Shown here: in pieces, positions 1-11,330 of the stretch
How the letters are laid out: each line of letters starts with the position of its first letter
Numbering within the stretch: the first letter of the stretch is position 1
Assembly (NCBI GenBank): GCA_036346205.1
Contig: JARFJB010000003.1
Span: 1,262,501-1,326,500 of the forward strand
DNA length: 64,000 nucleotides
Source of the DNA: Vesta saturnalis
Taxonomy: Eukaryota; Arthropoda; Insecta; Coleoptera; Lampyridae
Direction: 5' to 3'
Translations under genes and position numbers: made by a program
Notes under the pieces: model-generated
Told to the model about the DNA's origin: nothing
The model's input: the letters and a program-made list of their open reading frames with translations, nothing else
Database searches by the model: none

Positions 1-235
1 TGTAATTCGTTGGGAACGTCCCAATTTTCCTGTAGTTAAATTACAAAGTAAATGGGCTTTAGAGTATGGAATGCCTTCAACTCATGCAATGGTTGGTATC
101 TCAATTCCATTTTCAGTGCTTTTGTATACAATGGATCGTTATCAGTACTGTGTTGGTGCTGGTTTGGTTATTGCAGTCGTTTGGAGCTCACTTGTTTGTG
201 TTAGTCGTCTTTACTTAGGAATGCATTCTGTTTTG
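1..235 (+). CDS. SGPP1/2: Sphingosine-1-phosphate phosphatase, internal exon (5' part outside window)
   Basis: Open from base 2 in frame, about 78 codons, ending at a clean donor (TTTTG|GTAAGT). It encodes RWERP (end of the PAP2 lipid phosphatase motif C1), then YGMPSTHAM (motif C2, catalytic His) and SRLYLGMH (start of motif C3). The Asp that completes C3 is the first codon of the next exon, so the intron falls inside the catalytic motif. Hydrophobic stretches between motifs fit membrane segments of the ER-resident enzyme that dephosphorylates sphingosine-1-phosphate in sphingolipid recycling. Family assignment rests on PAP2 motif order plus the SGPP-type linker RYQY and the SLVC-SR context. 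I cannot separate SGPP1 from SGPP2. The N-terminal coding part lies before base 1. Confidence 0.9.
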
Positions 236-281
236 GTAAGTTAGAATTCACCTAATTAATGATTAATTACTGTGCTTGTAG

Positions 282-454
282 GATATAGTAGCTGGAATAC
301 TTTTGACAATCACACTTATGCTTCCTTTAATACCGCTTGTCGATAAATTAGATAATTACTTCCTAACTAATAGTACTTCACCTATTTTACTGCTTGTTGT
401 ATCCATCTTGATGATTGTCTATTATCCTAATAGTGGAAAGTGGACACCTACAAG
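282..454 (+). CDS. SGPP1/2: Sphingosine-1-phosphate phosphatase, exon 2 in window
   Basis: Follows a 46-bp intron (236-281, GTAAGT...TTGTAG). It opens with Asp-Ile-Val-Ala-Gly, so the GAT at 282-284 supplies the final Asp of PAP2 motif C3 (SR....H...D). About 57 codons follow, including a hydrophobic membrane segment (LLTITLMLPLIPLV) and a second one (ILLLVVSILMIVYY), then GKWTPTR. The exon ends AG|GTAAAT in phase 2. The Arg codon is completed by the G at 24708, giving R-G-D-T-T, a junction characteristic of SGPP proteins. The next exon is therefore 24 kb away. Confidence 0.9.
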
Positions 455-861
455 GTAAATTTGAATAATATGCGAAGATTGTCAGCCATCATATTATATG
501 TATATCTTGTAATGTGATGCCATTTTGCTGAAAGTGTTTGTCGATTCATAGTTTTTAACACTTTACGTGACCTCATTTCAATCATCTGACTGTGTTTGTG
601 TAATGCTCGTCCTTAGGAATGATCAAATTAGGTAATGCTGGTCATTGCTGTGTATGTATAATATATTCCCAGAACCTGCACTAATTTTCTATAAATATAA
701 TAAATATTAACATTTCAAGAAAACTAAAACTAATGTAATACTATAATAGTGTACCTATAAACTAAGTAACTAAGCATGTACATGGAGGTGACGTAACGAA
801 TTTACTGATATATTCCTTGCAAGAACTTCAAAATTTTTACCTTCCAACGTACTTGTACAGT

Positions 862-1200
862 TCCAGGTATCGAAAGTTATGCAATCAACTTTTTTTTCTC
901 TAATGCTAAATCGACTTAGCTCATTTACAATGTTTGTCATGATGTGTGTGTGTACGTTTAGTTGTGTGGATGTATGTTAGTAATTAATCACAATTTCTCC
1001 TGGTTAGATTTAGGGAGAAATTCAGCAGCTGAAAGAGGGGGTTTATTAGGAGCAGTTTTTCGTTTTTATCAATTATTGCTGGAACAGCTGTGTATGTCAA
1101 AGATATAAAAGTAGCAACATATAGACCTTAAACATATCCATTAATTGTTTTTTGCAATTTTTGGATATGTGATGCGTAATTTAGCTGCAAAAAAATTTCT
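862..1200 (+). repeat. Diverged copy of repeat family Z
   Basis: GTTATGCAATCAAC plus a T-run, then CTAAATCGAC and TAGCTCATTT, and later a G-run and GCAGTTTTTCGTTTTTAT, match in order the family seen at 48355-48500 and, inverted, at 57640-57860. The copy is strongly diverged and interrupted by a TG-rich stretch near 935-975. No coding potential. Confidence 0.55.
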
Positions 1201-1569
1201 AATGTAGAATTTAAGTGTTCATATTTTTCAATATCTAAATATCGATTCAGTTTATAAGAAAATGTATAGAAATATTTTTTTAAAGAAAATTTAATTTTAC
1301 ATAACTTCTGTATAAAGTTTCTTAATATACAGCCAACTAAGTCAAAAAATTAATTAAATATGATTGAAATTGCTTAAATTGTATTAGTATTTTATACAAG
1401 CGACTCTGTAATTTTTTTTAAGTTAGCATCTATACAATGTGTCCCAAGAGTTTGGAAATGCTCAATTATGTCTGTTATTTGTAAAGTGACATAGATAAAA
1501 ATGAGGAGTTTACATTATATACTCTGTCCAACAAAAATATTTTCAGTGATGCAGTGTTGCTGCTTCTTT

Positions 1570-2660
1570 TTTTTTATGATTGTGGACCTGAACAGGCTAA
1601 ATTTGGTCTATCGTGCTTAAGCACTCAGGAACACTTAGGAGGATGGATAGAGGGATAATGAATTGCCAATAGATGCCTATGAACAGCTACCTTTTTCTCA
1701 TATCATAAGTGAGAGGAAAGCAGGAACTAGGGAGATCATTTCAGAGTTTAGAAGCTGTGTAGAAAATGTGGATTGCCCCGTTTGGTACGACAAGTGGAGA
1801 TTTGTACTGCATCTGATGATGTGAATGAGCAAACCGAGTGTTTCTCGCAAAGATAACCCTAGATGGTATCAAAGAATATAATTCAGCAGCACAATAGCTG
1901 TTGTAATAACGATAATGCAAAGAAAGAACTGAAACCATCCTTCTATGCTCAAGGGACTGTATGTGAGAAGTTAAGAACGGGTCATTTATAAGCCTAATCG
2001 TTCTCTTTTGAATACGATCAACGATATCGAGAGCGTATTGGGGAGCTCTAACCCAGAGGTGAGAATTATATTCCAAATGAGGCGAATTTGGGCCTTATAC
2101 GGCAGAAGGAGTTGTCGAGAGGTAAAGCACTGCTTAGATCTGTACAAAAAGCCTATTTTATGAGCAGCTGTTTTGGTAGGTGACACAAGATGGTCAACCC
2201 ATGAGAGATTTGAAGATACAATCATACCCAACAGAGTAATAGAGTCTGAAAACTTAAGAATTGAGCCATTCATACTTAAAACAGGAAATGATCGATCTTT
2301 TTGGTGGACACAAGGCAACACCGAGTTTTGTTAGCATTAAATTTAATTAGATTATTGCTTCCCGTTCGAGAATATGTTGAATGTCTTTGTTGATTGAATT
2401 TCCCATTTCAGCTTTAATTTCTTGATTTGACATAGAAGGTGGATTATCACTATGAGTAGACTGAGATGAACTACAGTGAAGAGTGCTATTGTCAGCAAAA
2501 CAATGGATGGGGTTAGTTGTTGAAGAAATAAGGTCGTTTATGTACAGAAGAAAAAGTGTAGGCGCTATAACGGATCCCTGTGGCAACTTTGATAATTCAA
2601 ATGGAACACCATGTATATTATTCAATTTTTTAATTCCCGGAATAAATATAAATATATCTT
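1570..2660 (-). mobile_element. APE-type LINE, 3' fragment of the family at 27.8 kb
   Basis: On the minus strand this encodes pieces of reverse transcriptase: GVPFELSKLPQGSVIAPT, LFLLYINDLISS, then FADNSTLH. The catalytic box [FY]xDD has become FADN, so it is dead. A C-terminal stretch (DRIQKRTIRLIND) follows. The pieces sit in different frames with stops between. The 3' end has a T-rich run near 1570, and the sequence after it (CTCAGGAACACTTAGGAGG region) closely matches the end of the longer copy at 27830. The 5' part is missing, as is usual after incomplete reverse transcription. Confidence 0.85.
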
Positions 2661-3340
2661 ATGTATGAAGTCCTATACCTATCTTCAACCATTTACGAAA
2701 TAATTGGCAGACCATTTCGACACTTTGACAGGCTGTAAAATCTAACTCTTAAGAGATCAAGAAAAACCGTTTGCATATTCCTATCTTAGTTTTTCATAAG
2801 CTATCGATTGACAAATATAAAAAATGTTATTAGAATTATTTTATTTCTTTTAATTTCCATTTTGTATGTTGGAAGGTCATGTGGTGTTCCACACCAGATA
2901 TTTTTATCTATAGTCTATAACTTTGTGGTAAACAGCATCACAATAATTAAACTGGGACAGAACCAATGAGTCGCATAAAACCTTTTTAATCTGAGAATTC
3001 ATTATGTCTACTAGTGAACAGAAACTTAAGGGTAGGATAAGCTTTTTGCAAAGTTTTGTTTATATGCATTTAAATCCTAGAATGTTCGCAAGATTTTGAA
3101 TAGGTAAAATTTGGTCCCCAATATAGAAGTTAACATCGATTTGAATTTGTTTACGCAATGTCTGATGATCCAAGATAAGGACAGAACGTTTCGCACAGTT
3201 AACAATGAGATGGCGCTTAGAATGATGCACTAACGATGTACATCCTCATCGATTAAAACGACATTCGTTTACAGATTCTCATATGGGAATGACCGATATA
3301 TCTGGGTATCATCAGTGTAGTAAAAGGAAAAGGCCATGTA

Positions 3341-4640
3341 CGAGGAGTATTAGTAAAATAAGGTTCCCTATGTCGCCGAGACAGAATGCGATGTTCTGGG
3401 AGAAATATGGCAACACTGTCTTACACATCACCTTTCCCTCTCTCTATCCATACCACTCGCGCCTCGCTACGTCCATCAGTGCCGGCCTAGCTCCCTTCGA
3501 AGATGGAGCTCCCTATCGCTGTTACCGCCAGATGCGAAATTCGTGCTGTGATACGTTTTTTAAATGCAAAACAGATTTCACCTATTGAAATTCATCGTCA
3601 ATTAATCGAAGTTTATGGGGAAAACTGCATATCTGTTCAACACGTTCGGAAATGGTGTAGAGAATTCAGTAAAGGCCGCACGGAAATTCACGATGAAAAC
3701 CGAAGCGGACGGCCTTCAGTTTCAGATGGAGTTGTTGAAAAAGTTGAGACAATATTGCTTGAAGATCGGAGAATCACCATTAACGAACTTGCTTTGCGTA
3801 TTCCTGAGATTTCCAGCGCCACAGTTCATAAGATTTTAACAGAAAAATTAGGCTATCACAAAGTGTGTGCGCGGTGGGTACCGCGAATGCTCACAGAAAA
3901 CCATAAACAGCAGCGTGTCGTGTGTGCCCAACAGTTTTTGCAACAATGTGAAGACAACAAGGAAGAATTCTTGGATTCCATTGTTACAGGCGATTAAACA
4001 TGGGCGTTTCACTTTACCCCGAAACCAAGCAGCACTCAACTTCGCCTAAGCCGAAGAAGTTCAAGCAAACACAGTCTGCTGGGAAAGTTATCCGTCTTTG
4101 GGACAGGAAGGGCCTGCTTTTGATCGACTTTTGCCTCATGGAACAACAGTAAACTCTGACAGATATTGCGACACATTAAGAAAACTGAGACGCGCGATTC
4201 AGAACCGCCGGAGAGGAAGATTGTCCAGTGGTGTGAGGCTTCTCCATGACAACACTCGACCTCATGTCTCACGTTAAACTCAAGAACCGCTGACAAATTT
4301 TGGCTGGACTATTGTGCCCCATCCCCTACAGCCCGGACCTAGCCCCAAGTGATTATCACTTATTCCCAAAATTAAAGGAACACTTGGGTGGCCTACGTTT
4401 CAGTACCGATGATGAAGTCAAGGAAGAGGGTACTGATTCCTCAAAGGATTGGCGGCAGAATTCTACAACATGGGGATAGAAAAGTTAGAGCATCGTCTGC
4501 AAAAGTGTATGGACAGAAACGGCGAAAATGTGGAAAAATAGGGTACGTTATAAGCTTTAAATTGATGTATAACACTAAGTAAAAATATATAGCTGTCTAT
4601 TTTAAAAATCATGGGAACCTTATTTTACTAATACTCCTCG
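3341..4640 (+). mobile_element. mariner (DD34D type), full length 1300 bp
   Basis: Terminal inverted repeats are a perfect 28 bp, beginning CGAGGAGTATTAGTAAAATA at both ends, flanked by TA at 3339-3340 and 4641-4642. The length is canonical for mariner. One transposase gene lies inside, same strand. Perfect ends despite a broken gene suggest recent insertion or mobilisation in trans. Inserted in the tail of a SINE. Confidence 0.95.
3503..4560 (+). pseudogene. mariner transposase, disrupted
   Basis: Starts MELPIAVTARCEIRAV, a mariner helix-turn-helix N-terminus (KWCREFSKGRTEIHDENRSG lies at about residues 50-70), and is open for 164 codons. The frame ends at the stop TAA at 3995-3997, immediately after the first catalytic Asp in VTGD; in the family the next residues are ETW. 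Beyond it, in shifting frames, are the second catalytic motif (HDNTRPH, about 4250) and the third, SPDLAPSDYHLFP (4333-4371), spaced as DD34D. Several further stops and frameshifts lie between 4000 and 4560. Probably inactive, though its ends could be used by a transposase elsewhere. Confidence 0.9.
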
Positions 4641-5429
4641 TATTTCAGCTCCTTCAGTAACAATGATGGATTCCCAGCATAAATACATTACATATATATG
4701 CATGGTGGAATTAAGGATGGGTGGGCTTACGATAGGAATGGAGAGTTAGGGTTTAGAGTACTACTCCAGCATTCGCCTAAATAACCCCACATGGTATGTG
4801 TATGTGCTGTGACCATGCCGCTACATGTGTATGAGGTAAACCCTCTGAAAAAGCCTAACAGGAATCGAACCCATTATCTCCCGAATGCTAAGCAGGCCAT
4901 GTTACCACAACTCTACTAGCTCGGCCATCAGTGTAGATATGATAATTACAATACAGGAAAGATGAATAAAGAAACGAAGTATAGATTGAATATAAAAATG
5001 GTCGAAGGATAGATTCTAGAGGCACCCCAGATACAAGTAATGCTTTATCAGAGACTCCTAGTGGCAATACCACTCTTTGATATCGGTTAAGTATATACGA
5101 CGAAAATAGAGTTGTTGCTTCTATTTCAAGGCCGATGTGATGTGAGATTGATAGCAAGAGCGTGTGATTTATGTTACCGAAACCTTTGGAATAACCAATG
5201 AGCACTAATGCTGTACATTCACCTTTGTCTGTGGCTCTGAATATATTATCAGTTACGTATAAAAGAACTGAAGAACAGCTACATCCTTTTCAAAAAAATA
5301 GGCAAAAGATTAAATCGTTCTACGTGAGATAGTAATTGAGTGTAAATAATTTTTTCAAACATTTAATAAAGAACCGACAATATACTACCTGGTTGAAGAT
5401 CTGAGAAATCGGCTGGGTTTGAAGTTTTA

Positions 5430-5835
5430 CATAATAATAATAATGTTTATTACTCTACAGGTACAAGAATCCAATTACAGAGTAATCATTAAAGAAAATA
5501 CATATAAGATACAAAATGAAGTGAAAGTAATATTTTATAATAAAATTTTAAACTTACTTAGTTACACACTATTATTTACCTAATATCTAATATAATAGCC
5601 ATCACGATTTTTTTGAACTGCAATTTATTTAGACCAAACAAAACTACCTCGGTAGGCAATTTATTATATAGAGTTAATGGCTTTACATTAGAATATTTCC
5701 AAATTGAGAGAACAATCGAAAGCGTTAAATAGGATGCATGATGTGGCAAATATAGAGAATTATAAATCGACAGTAGAAAAGAATTATTTATGAGGGGCAA
5801 TTCATATTTCTAGTACAGTAGATGGCGGCACTATA
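5430..5835 (-). mobile_element. LINE 3' tail
   Basis: Minus-strand open stretch 5800-5576 ends KPLTLYNKLPTEVVLFGLNK, resembling the last residues of LINE ORF2 proteins (a YN-LP-E-FK type ending). It is followed by a short AT-rich 3' UTR and a microsatellite tail (ATAATAATAATAATG, near 5434) typical of CR1/Jockey-like 3' ends. Only the tail is present. Confidence 0.6.
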
Positions 5836-7300
5836 CACATTTTTTTGTGTAATTTTTAGCAAAATCTTGTAAAACTGGGAGTGGAGAAGGACCTAGTGTG
5901 ATAGTTCAGGTTGTCTTCTAATGGTTGAAACAAATTACTATAAAATTATTATTACAAATTGGGTGTAATTAAGAATTAAACAGTACATAAAAATTGTTGA
6001 ATTTAAAAATAATAAATGTTTCAGCAGGTAGCTAAAAGTTAACTAAAACATATACTAAAAGGCTGGTGTTTAAATAGGTACCGTAAGGCCAAAATTTTCA
6101 AATAAAGTGTTGAAAAATTGTGACGTCACAATTTACTGCCATTTTATCGCACAATTGGTGCAGCTATTATCTGAAAGATGTCGCAACAATCACACCTTAT
6201 ATAATCACATTTAAATGTTATATTGCCAACGTATTTTAAAACGGGAATTGAGAATTATTTATTGTTTATTACACTTGCATCATACCTGTTTAAAAAATTA
6301 ACAAGTGTCAGAAATCTCAATGGAGTGTTTTAAAGTTGCTATAGGAACAATGACGTTATCGTTTTTAAAGAAAGTTGTATTTGTAATTTAAACATGTAAT
6401 TAGTAAGATATTACCAACAGTATCATTGTTATTTTAAATAAATGTTAAATTTAGAATTCTTATTATTTGATATGTGGATTCCTTCTTTTTTAATATCAGA
6501 CATGTGTAAATCACACATTTGCGTGTCTTCTGCATGAACCATATCAATGACTTTATTGTGTGTTAAAAGTCAATGGCCTTATAGATCATAAATTGCGACA
6601 ACCTGAAAAATGAAATAACTGTCACTAAAATCTGTCAATACCTTTAAACGGGACCTTGAACGAAAAATCTAGGAAGCTCTTCCTCTGTTAAAACTAAAGC
6701 CTTTCTAGCTTCATAACCTGTATTTACCGCCTTCAAAAACGCATGCAGCTTGTGAAGACATGACAGATCCACTGAGTCTCAATGTTGCTTGTAATTTTGA
6801 ATAATTGTGAACACCATAAAGTAAACAATTTATTCACACTGGACTGTCATAAAACATAAAATATGAAAAACAAATCATTATAATTGCAATTCAAGCATCA
6901 ATGTTTCATTTACACTTCAAATTTTTATTTTCCGTCCACATAAGCAGTTTTTCATATTCTTTACAATAGGTATCTCATTTCTATGGAACAAAGATTGTAA
7001 TTCCGCTTTGTTAGTCAGTTTTGAATTTCCGCGAAATGCTTCAAACTGATATTCGAAAACACCGTATCCAACGTAAACAACTAATGTTAACCAATCTCCA
7101 TATCAACGACATGGCGTGGTTGCATAGGCCTTTCCGAAATGATACAAATTCAAAATTAAAATGCTGATTTGAAGTATGGATTTCAGTTTTATTTCTCGAA
7201 TTATGATACAACTAGCTTTCCTTCACAAAGTTTTACGTTAAAATTAAATTTAATGATAAAAAAAACGCATAATAAATACAAACGTATATACATACGGTGC
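5836..7300. other. Intronic sequence with no recognised feature
   Basis: AT-rich, no convincing reading frame and no terminal repeats that I could pair. Only short frames occur. Nothing supported. Confidence 0.5.
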
Positions 7301-8150
7301 TCCAACGATAATTTGCCCCCCCCCCCAGTAACTCCAAAACCAAGAATTTCTTCAAAATTTAAAAAAGACGTCAAATTTTATTGGGAAGGGGACGAATTTT
7401 CATACAAAATTCATACGCAAAAAATGCAACCCCCTGCAGTCCCGCATCAATCCCCAATTTTTGGTAAAAAGGTGAAATGACAACAAAATAGTATACTTAT
7501 TATGATACAAGAAGAAGCAAGCCTTCAAAGCACGGGCTTTAAAGGTACTTCTACACGCGTGTCGTACGCTACTTTTTATTACGATCCTATACATTAAAAT
7601 AATCGGATCATGTAGTTTGCGCAGATTGCGAGGCAACCGCTTCACGGATTTCGATTTTTTTTTTTTTTTTATATGAAGGTAATTTTGCGTAGAAAGAAAT
7701 AACAAATAACGGAGCCAGAATTTTAAGGTTTTAATTTTTTTTTAAAAGTCTAGCAGCCGACACTAATATTGTTGTCCATTTACATACAGGGTGTTTCAAC
7801 CCCCAGAAACCAAAATTTAAAAAAAAACATCTCAAATTTGATTGGAAAGGGGACGAATTTTCATACAAAATTCATACTAAAAAATGCAACCCCCTGCAGC
7901 TCCGTATCAACACCCCATTTTTTAACAGCAACCTTCATATCCAAAAAAATCATCGAAATCCGTGAAGCGGTTGCCTCGCAATCTGTGCAAAATACATGAC
8001 CCGATTATTTTAATGTATAGGACCGTAATAAAAAGTAGGGTATGACACGGGTGTAGAAGTACCTTCAAAGCACGTGCTTTGAAGACTTGCTTCTTCTTGT
8101 ATCACAATACGTATACTATTTTGTTGTCATTTCAACTTTTTTACCAAAAC
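7300..8150. repeat. Foldback repeat with inverted and direct arms
   Basis: The segment 7480-7675 (TGACAACAAAATAGTATAC, ... AGCAAGCCTTCAAAGCAC, ... GCGAGGCAACCGCTTCACGG) reappears inverted at 7930-8140. A second block, GGGGACGAATTTTCATACAA to ATGCAACCCCCTGCAG, is repeated in the same orientation at 7387-7437 and 7851-7901. So an inverted and a direct repeat coexist. There is a C-run near 7315. No coding frame; likely a non-autonomous foldback element. Confidence 0.7.
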
Positions 8151-8281
8151 CTGCCTGTATTTGTATTTAGAAGTTTAAACTATCTCTGTGCTTTTTGTTT
8201 GATAGATTCTGCTGTTTATGTTTTGAATAGTTTCTGGTAACACACATTTTTTACAGAACAAAATTAATTTTGAGAGCATTT

Positions 8282-10720
8282 TTATTTCCCGAAAACGTCA
8301 TCCTTGATTAATTCTTCTATGAATAATTCTATACCATCATTTACATACACAATGAAGTAACACTTCTCTTTTCCTGTAATGTGCAGTTGGCCCTGGATCT
8401 GCAATATATTTGTATAGTGTGGAAACTTTGTACCTGACAATAATATGCAGTCATGAGTCGAATGATATTTTCTTTTTTTTTCTAAACAAATTTTGCTTTT
8501 CATCTTTTCTATTATTTCTTCTATGGTTTTGAGCTCCAATTTGAATGCCGCATACACACATTTAACTTCCACTATTGTATTATCTCCAACTAGACCTACA
8601 AAAACAATTTTAGAAACAAAAATTGTGAAATAAAGATACCGTCAGAAGCCGCCAAAAATTCATCTTCTATGTTAATCCATAAACCGGTTCTACTAACGTG
8701 GATATCTTTTTTTTGTTCAAAGCGTTTGATAGCCACAACTTCTCTTGTTATGCCATAATTTGTGGATTCAGAATAGAAACTATTTTGATGCAGACACTGA
8801 CCAAGTTATGGCATAATGTGTTCGGTTTTTTTATCACTCTAGCAAAAATAGATGCCATTAAACGTTTATGCCTCTCCATTACATATAAATCATTAATAAA
8901 TTGCCCAATTGTTTGATACGCCAGACGATCTTGTTCCATATAGTTCCTATAGTTTTAGTTTTAAGGAATTACCCAGTAAAGTAATGCAATACAGAAACTG
9001 TTACCAAAAATGCACATAAAGGATGTACCTGTAATTTGTCTAGTATTCGTTGGCTTCCCAAGGAAATAATGTCCTCATCTTCATCAGGGTGTTCGGCCTC
9101 TGGACCATAATCAAAATTTCTTTGTGTTTGCTCGTTTACGCAAGATGTGGATGGTCCAAAAAATTTATCCGATTGACGCTATTTCGGTGTACGTGCTCTT
9201 TTAGATGTTTTCCTGGACTTCGACCAATCAAACGTTTCCACATACTAAAACTTGTCACGAAACACCTTTATTGTGTGATAAACACGAAGCATAAATGTTC
9301 ATTAATCGCTCGCATCGATTGTTGTTTTCATTTGATATCAATAGATGGGCCTTCCTTATTTGCAAATCCAGTGCACCTATTGCAAAAACAATATGCCGTG
9401 GGTCATTAAAACTAGTTTTGTCATTTCTATATTGTTGGGAATGCTTCATGTAAATAAATAATTTAATTAGTCAAATTTAGTAAGCTTACCGCTAAGATGG
9501 TAGTAAATATTTTTTTCCTTTAAAGCTGGAATCGTATTCGTTATTTGATCACCTGGTGTGTTGCAAATGGTCTCCAAAAACGTGGTTAAGTCCAAATTCT
9601 AAATCGCGCCTTAGTCAACTAACGTTTGGTTGTTCAGATTTAGAATGTTCATATATAGAACATCGCGCCCGTTTTTTTAACTTGGAAATCATTAAATCGG
9701 TTAACAATTTTCTGCCTTGCAAATTTATTTTAGTGTCTGATTTTATATTATGTAGGTGTTTTGTATAATTCTTGATTACATGGTTAGTGCACTCAATTTT
9801 CTTTATCTGAGGTCCGTATAGAACATTGCTTCTTAGCTTAGCAAAAACGCTTGAGTCACTACCGGCCACAAACTTTGTGTATCTAACACCATACATTTCC
9901 TCACTTAAGTTGAAACTTCAGCAATCATGTCAGCTTCCATAGCGGGGGCTGAACTATTCCAATTTTTGAAACACGTATGTGACTTTGCAGGTATATTTTT
10001 GGTCTCAGCGTGGGTGCATGTCGTATAAAATTTATTTCTGACTGACACGAAAAGCAGTTCGTTGGTAAATTTTCCCACTATTCCCACCATGCCTGACAAT
10101 GAGTTAAAGTTCGTTCCGTAAAAGCGCTTACTCCTAGAACCATCTACATAAACTGTGATGGCAGATACACCCTCATTGTTTTCCTTTATGTCAATAGCGT
10201 GTTGTCGTTGCATTTCACTACATTTTTTCATAGCCTTGAATAACGATATTTTGCATTCTTCGCCGATTCTATCTTCAATTTTGTAAAACATTTTTTGTTG
10301 CATTCGTGGCACATTTATAAAACGTAAAAATTCGTTTATGTGGCCAAAGGTACTTTCGGTAGCCACTGTACCCCACACTGCACCTATGTTTAAGAAAGAC
10401 GATGCTTTTTTAGGGTTCTCCGTAGAAAATTGTGCGTTTTCACTACAGACGTCACAGCAAACAGTGATGGCACTGACCAACCCAGTTCCTCTTCTTTCTT
10501 CGCGTTTATCAAAAAATTTTCCCGAACATCGTTGCGAGTGCTGAAACTGTAATTGCAGTGTACAACTTAAAACATAACCCAAGGCCAGTATTCTATATCC
10601 GATTAGAGCGTTTTTTTTTTGGCATTTTGTATTTTCAATACACATTGCGTGGTTTTGAACTCTAAAATGAGAAAATACAATGTTATTTATCAATAACGTA
10701 GACAAAACACTTACTCATTG
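8282..10720 (-). pseudogene. Mutator-like transposase / YqaJ-exonuclease mobile-element gene, decayed
   Basis: Minus strand. The first part (10705-9905) has ENPKKASSFLNIGAVWGTVA, HAIDI, ITVYVDGSRSKRFYG, VRNKFYTTCTHAETKNIP, KSHTCFKNW and MEADMI, the pattern of the Mutator-like transposase domain. After a short break it continues (9896-9615) MYGVRYTKFVAGSDSSVFAK. Degraded linker follows; one exon ends RILDKLQ at a GTACAT donor near 9029. The C-terminus is a YqaJ-like nuclease: RLMASIFARVIK (8880 region), GLWINIEDEFLAASD, a 44-bp intron (8639-8596), then GLVGDNTIVEVKC and a Q-G-Q-LHITGKEKCYF segment, ending at 8282. The split Gly codon is restored across the intron. Frameshifts near 8760 and 9240 show decay. 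Combining these two domains in one protein is known in animal mobile elements. Confidence 0.75.
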
Positions 10721-10839
10721 CAATGTTTTTCTGTCATTATGCCGGTTTGTTGAAAGTAGCGGGAAAAATATTTCTCGGTGCACCAATTTTGATGGCTAAA
10801 AAATATAATGGAGGTATGGAAAGTTAATGGACATTGAAA

Positions 10840-11330
10840 AGTTACCTGTTAATTAAGTTATTTAGATCAACAACGTTGTCGTGTATTAAATTCGTTTTTG
10901 AAGAAAGAAGTGGACTAGGGATTTCTTGTCTAAAAACATATCTTAAAAAGTAAACATTGGCTGTTTCTGTGTTATCTACCCGCTAATGACAACCACATCG
11001 TGAGCTTCTGTAAACGGCATATCAATTCAGTGACAAACTTTAGTTCAATTTATAGCGACACCTGTTGTGGGAGTAGTTTGAAGAAAAAAATAATCCTTAT
11101 TAACTGTACCGCTGTCCCATATAAAACTTTACTAAACACATTTTGCATTGCCCCTCTTAAGGTGAGTTCATCAGCTTCTAGAGAATTTGATGCAATTGAA
11201 GAGAGCGCCATGCAAATTTCATTTACTGTTACTTCAATAAAATTAAAACTGCTGTTAATACCTTCTCTAATATGAATATTGTAAAAATTAAGATCTTTAT
11301 CTGGAATTGCACCATTTTGTACACTTAAGG
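10840..11330 (-). other. Unrecognised degraded coding-like stretch
   Basis: The minus strand reads continuously for roughly 90 residues (about 11275-11010: GINSSFNFIEVTVNEICMAL then SSIASNSLEASDEL). It lies 5' of the Mutator/YqaJ gene on the same strand and could be its N-terminal exon. I do not recognise the sequence. Confidence 0.3.

Larger units (their letters stand above)
3321..4925 (-). mobile_element. tRNA-derived SINE copy 1, interrupted by a mariner
   Basis: Flanked by CATCAGTGTAG at 3310-3320 and 4926-4936, an 11-bp target duplication. The right part (4643-4925) is the reverse complement of the SINE seen intact at 62201-62568, including the B-box region (GGAATCGAACCC) and the 5' head ending at AGCTCGGC. 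The left part (3321-3338) is the SINE tail (AAAAGGCCATG). A mariner occupies the TA in the tail motif GGCCAYGTATTTCA. About 20 bp of tail seen in other copies (the GGCGGGCGGCTCGAG region) is missing here. It sits inside the LINE reverse transcriptase. Confidence 0.85.
2661..5340 (-). mobile_element. Second LINE family, RT fragment split by a SINE
   Basis: Two halves of one minus-strand reverse transcriptase are separated by an inserted SINE. The upstream half (5340-4937) encodes GYSKGFGNINHTLLL, LFSSYILNRYQRVVLP and SGVPLESILRPFLYSIY, and ends NYHIYTD. The downstream half (3320 to about 2870) resumes DTQIYRSF, then a degraded C-terminus (SQFNYCDAVYH). Joining at the 11-bp duplication gives an intact YTDD catalytic box, so the SINE landed on the active-site codons. 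PQGS has become PLES and stops are frequent, so the copy was probably dying already. Sequence below 2870 is too degraded to place firmly. Confidence 0.8.

Noticed and set aside
3867..4296. Short frames on either strand within 3.9-4.3 kb
   Set aside because: Out-of-frame shadows of the broken mariner transposase.
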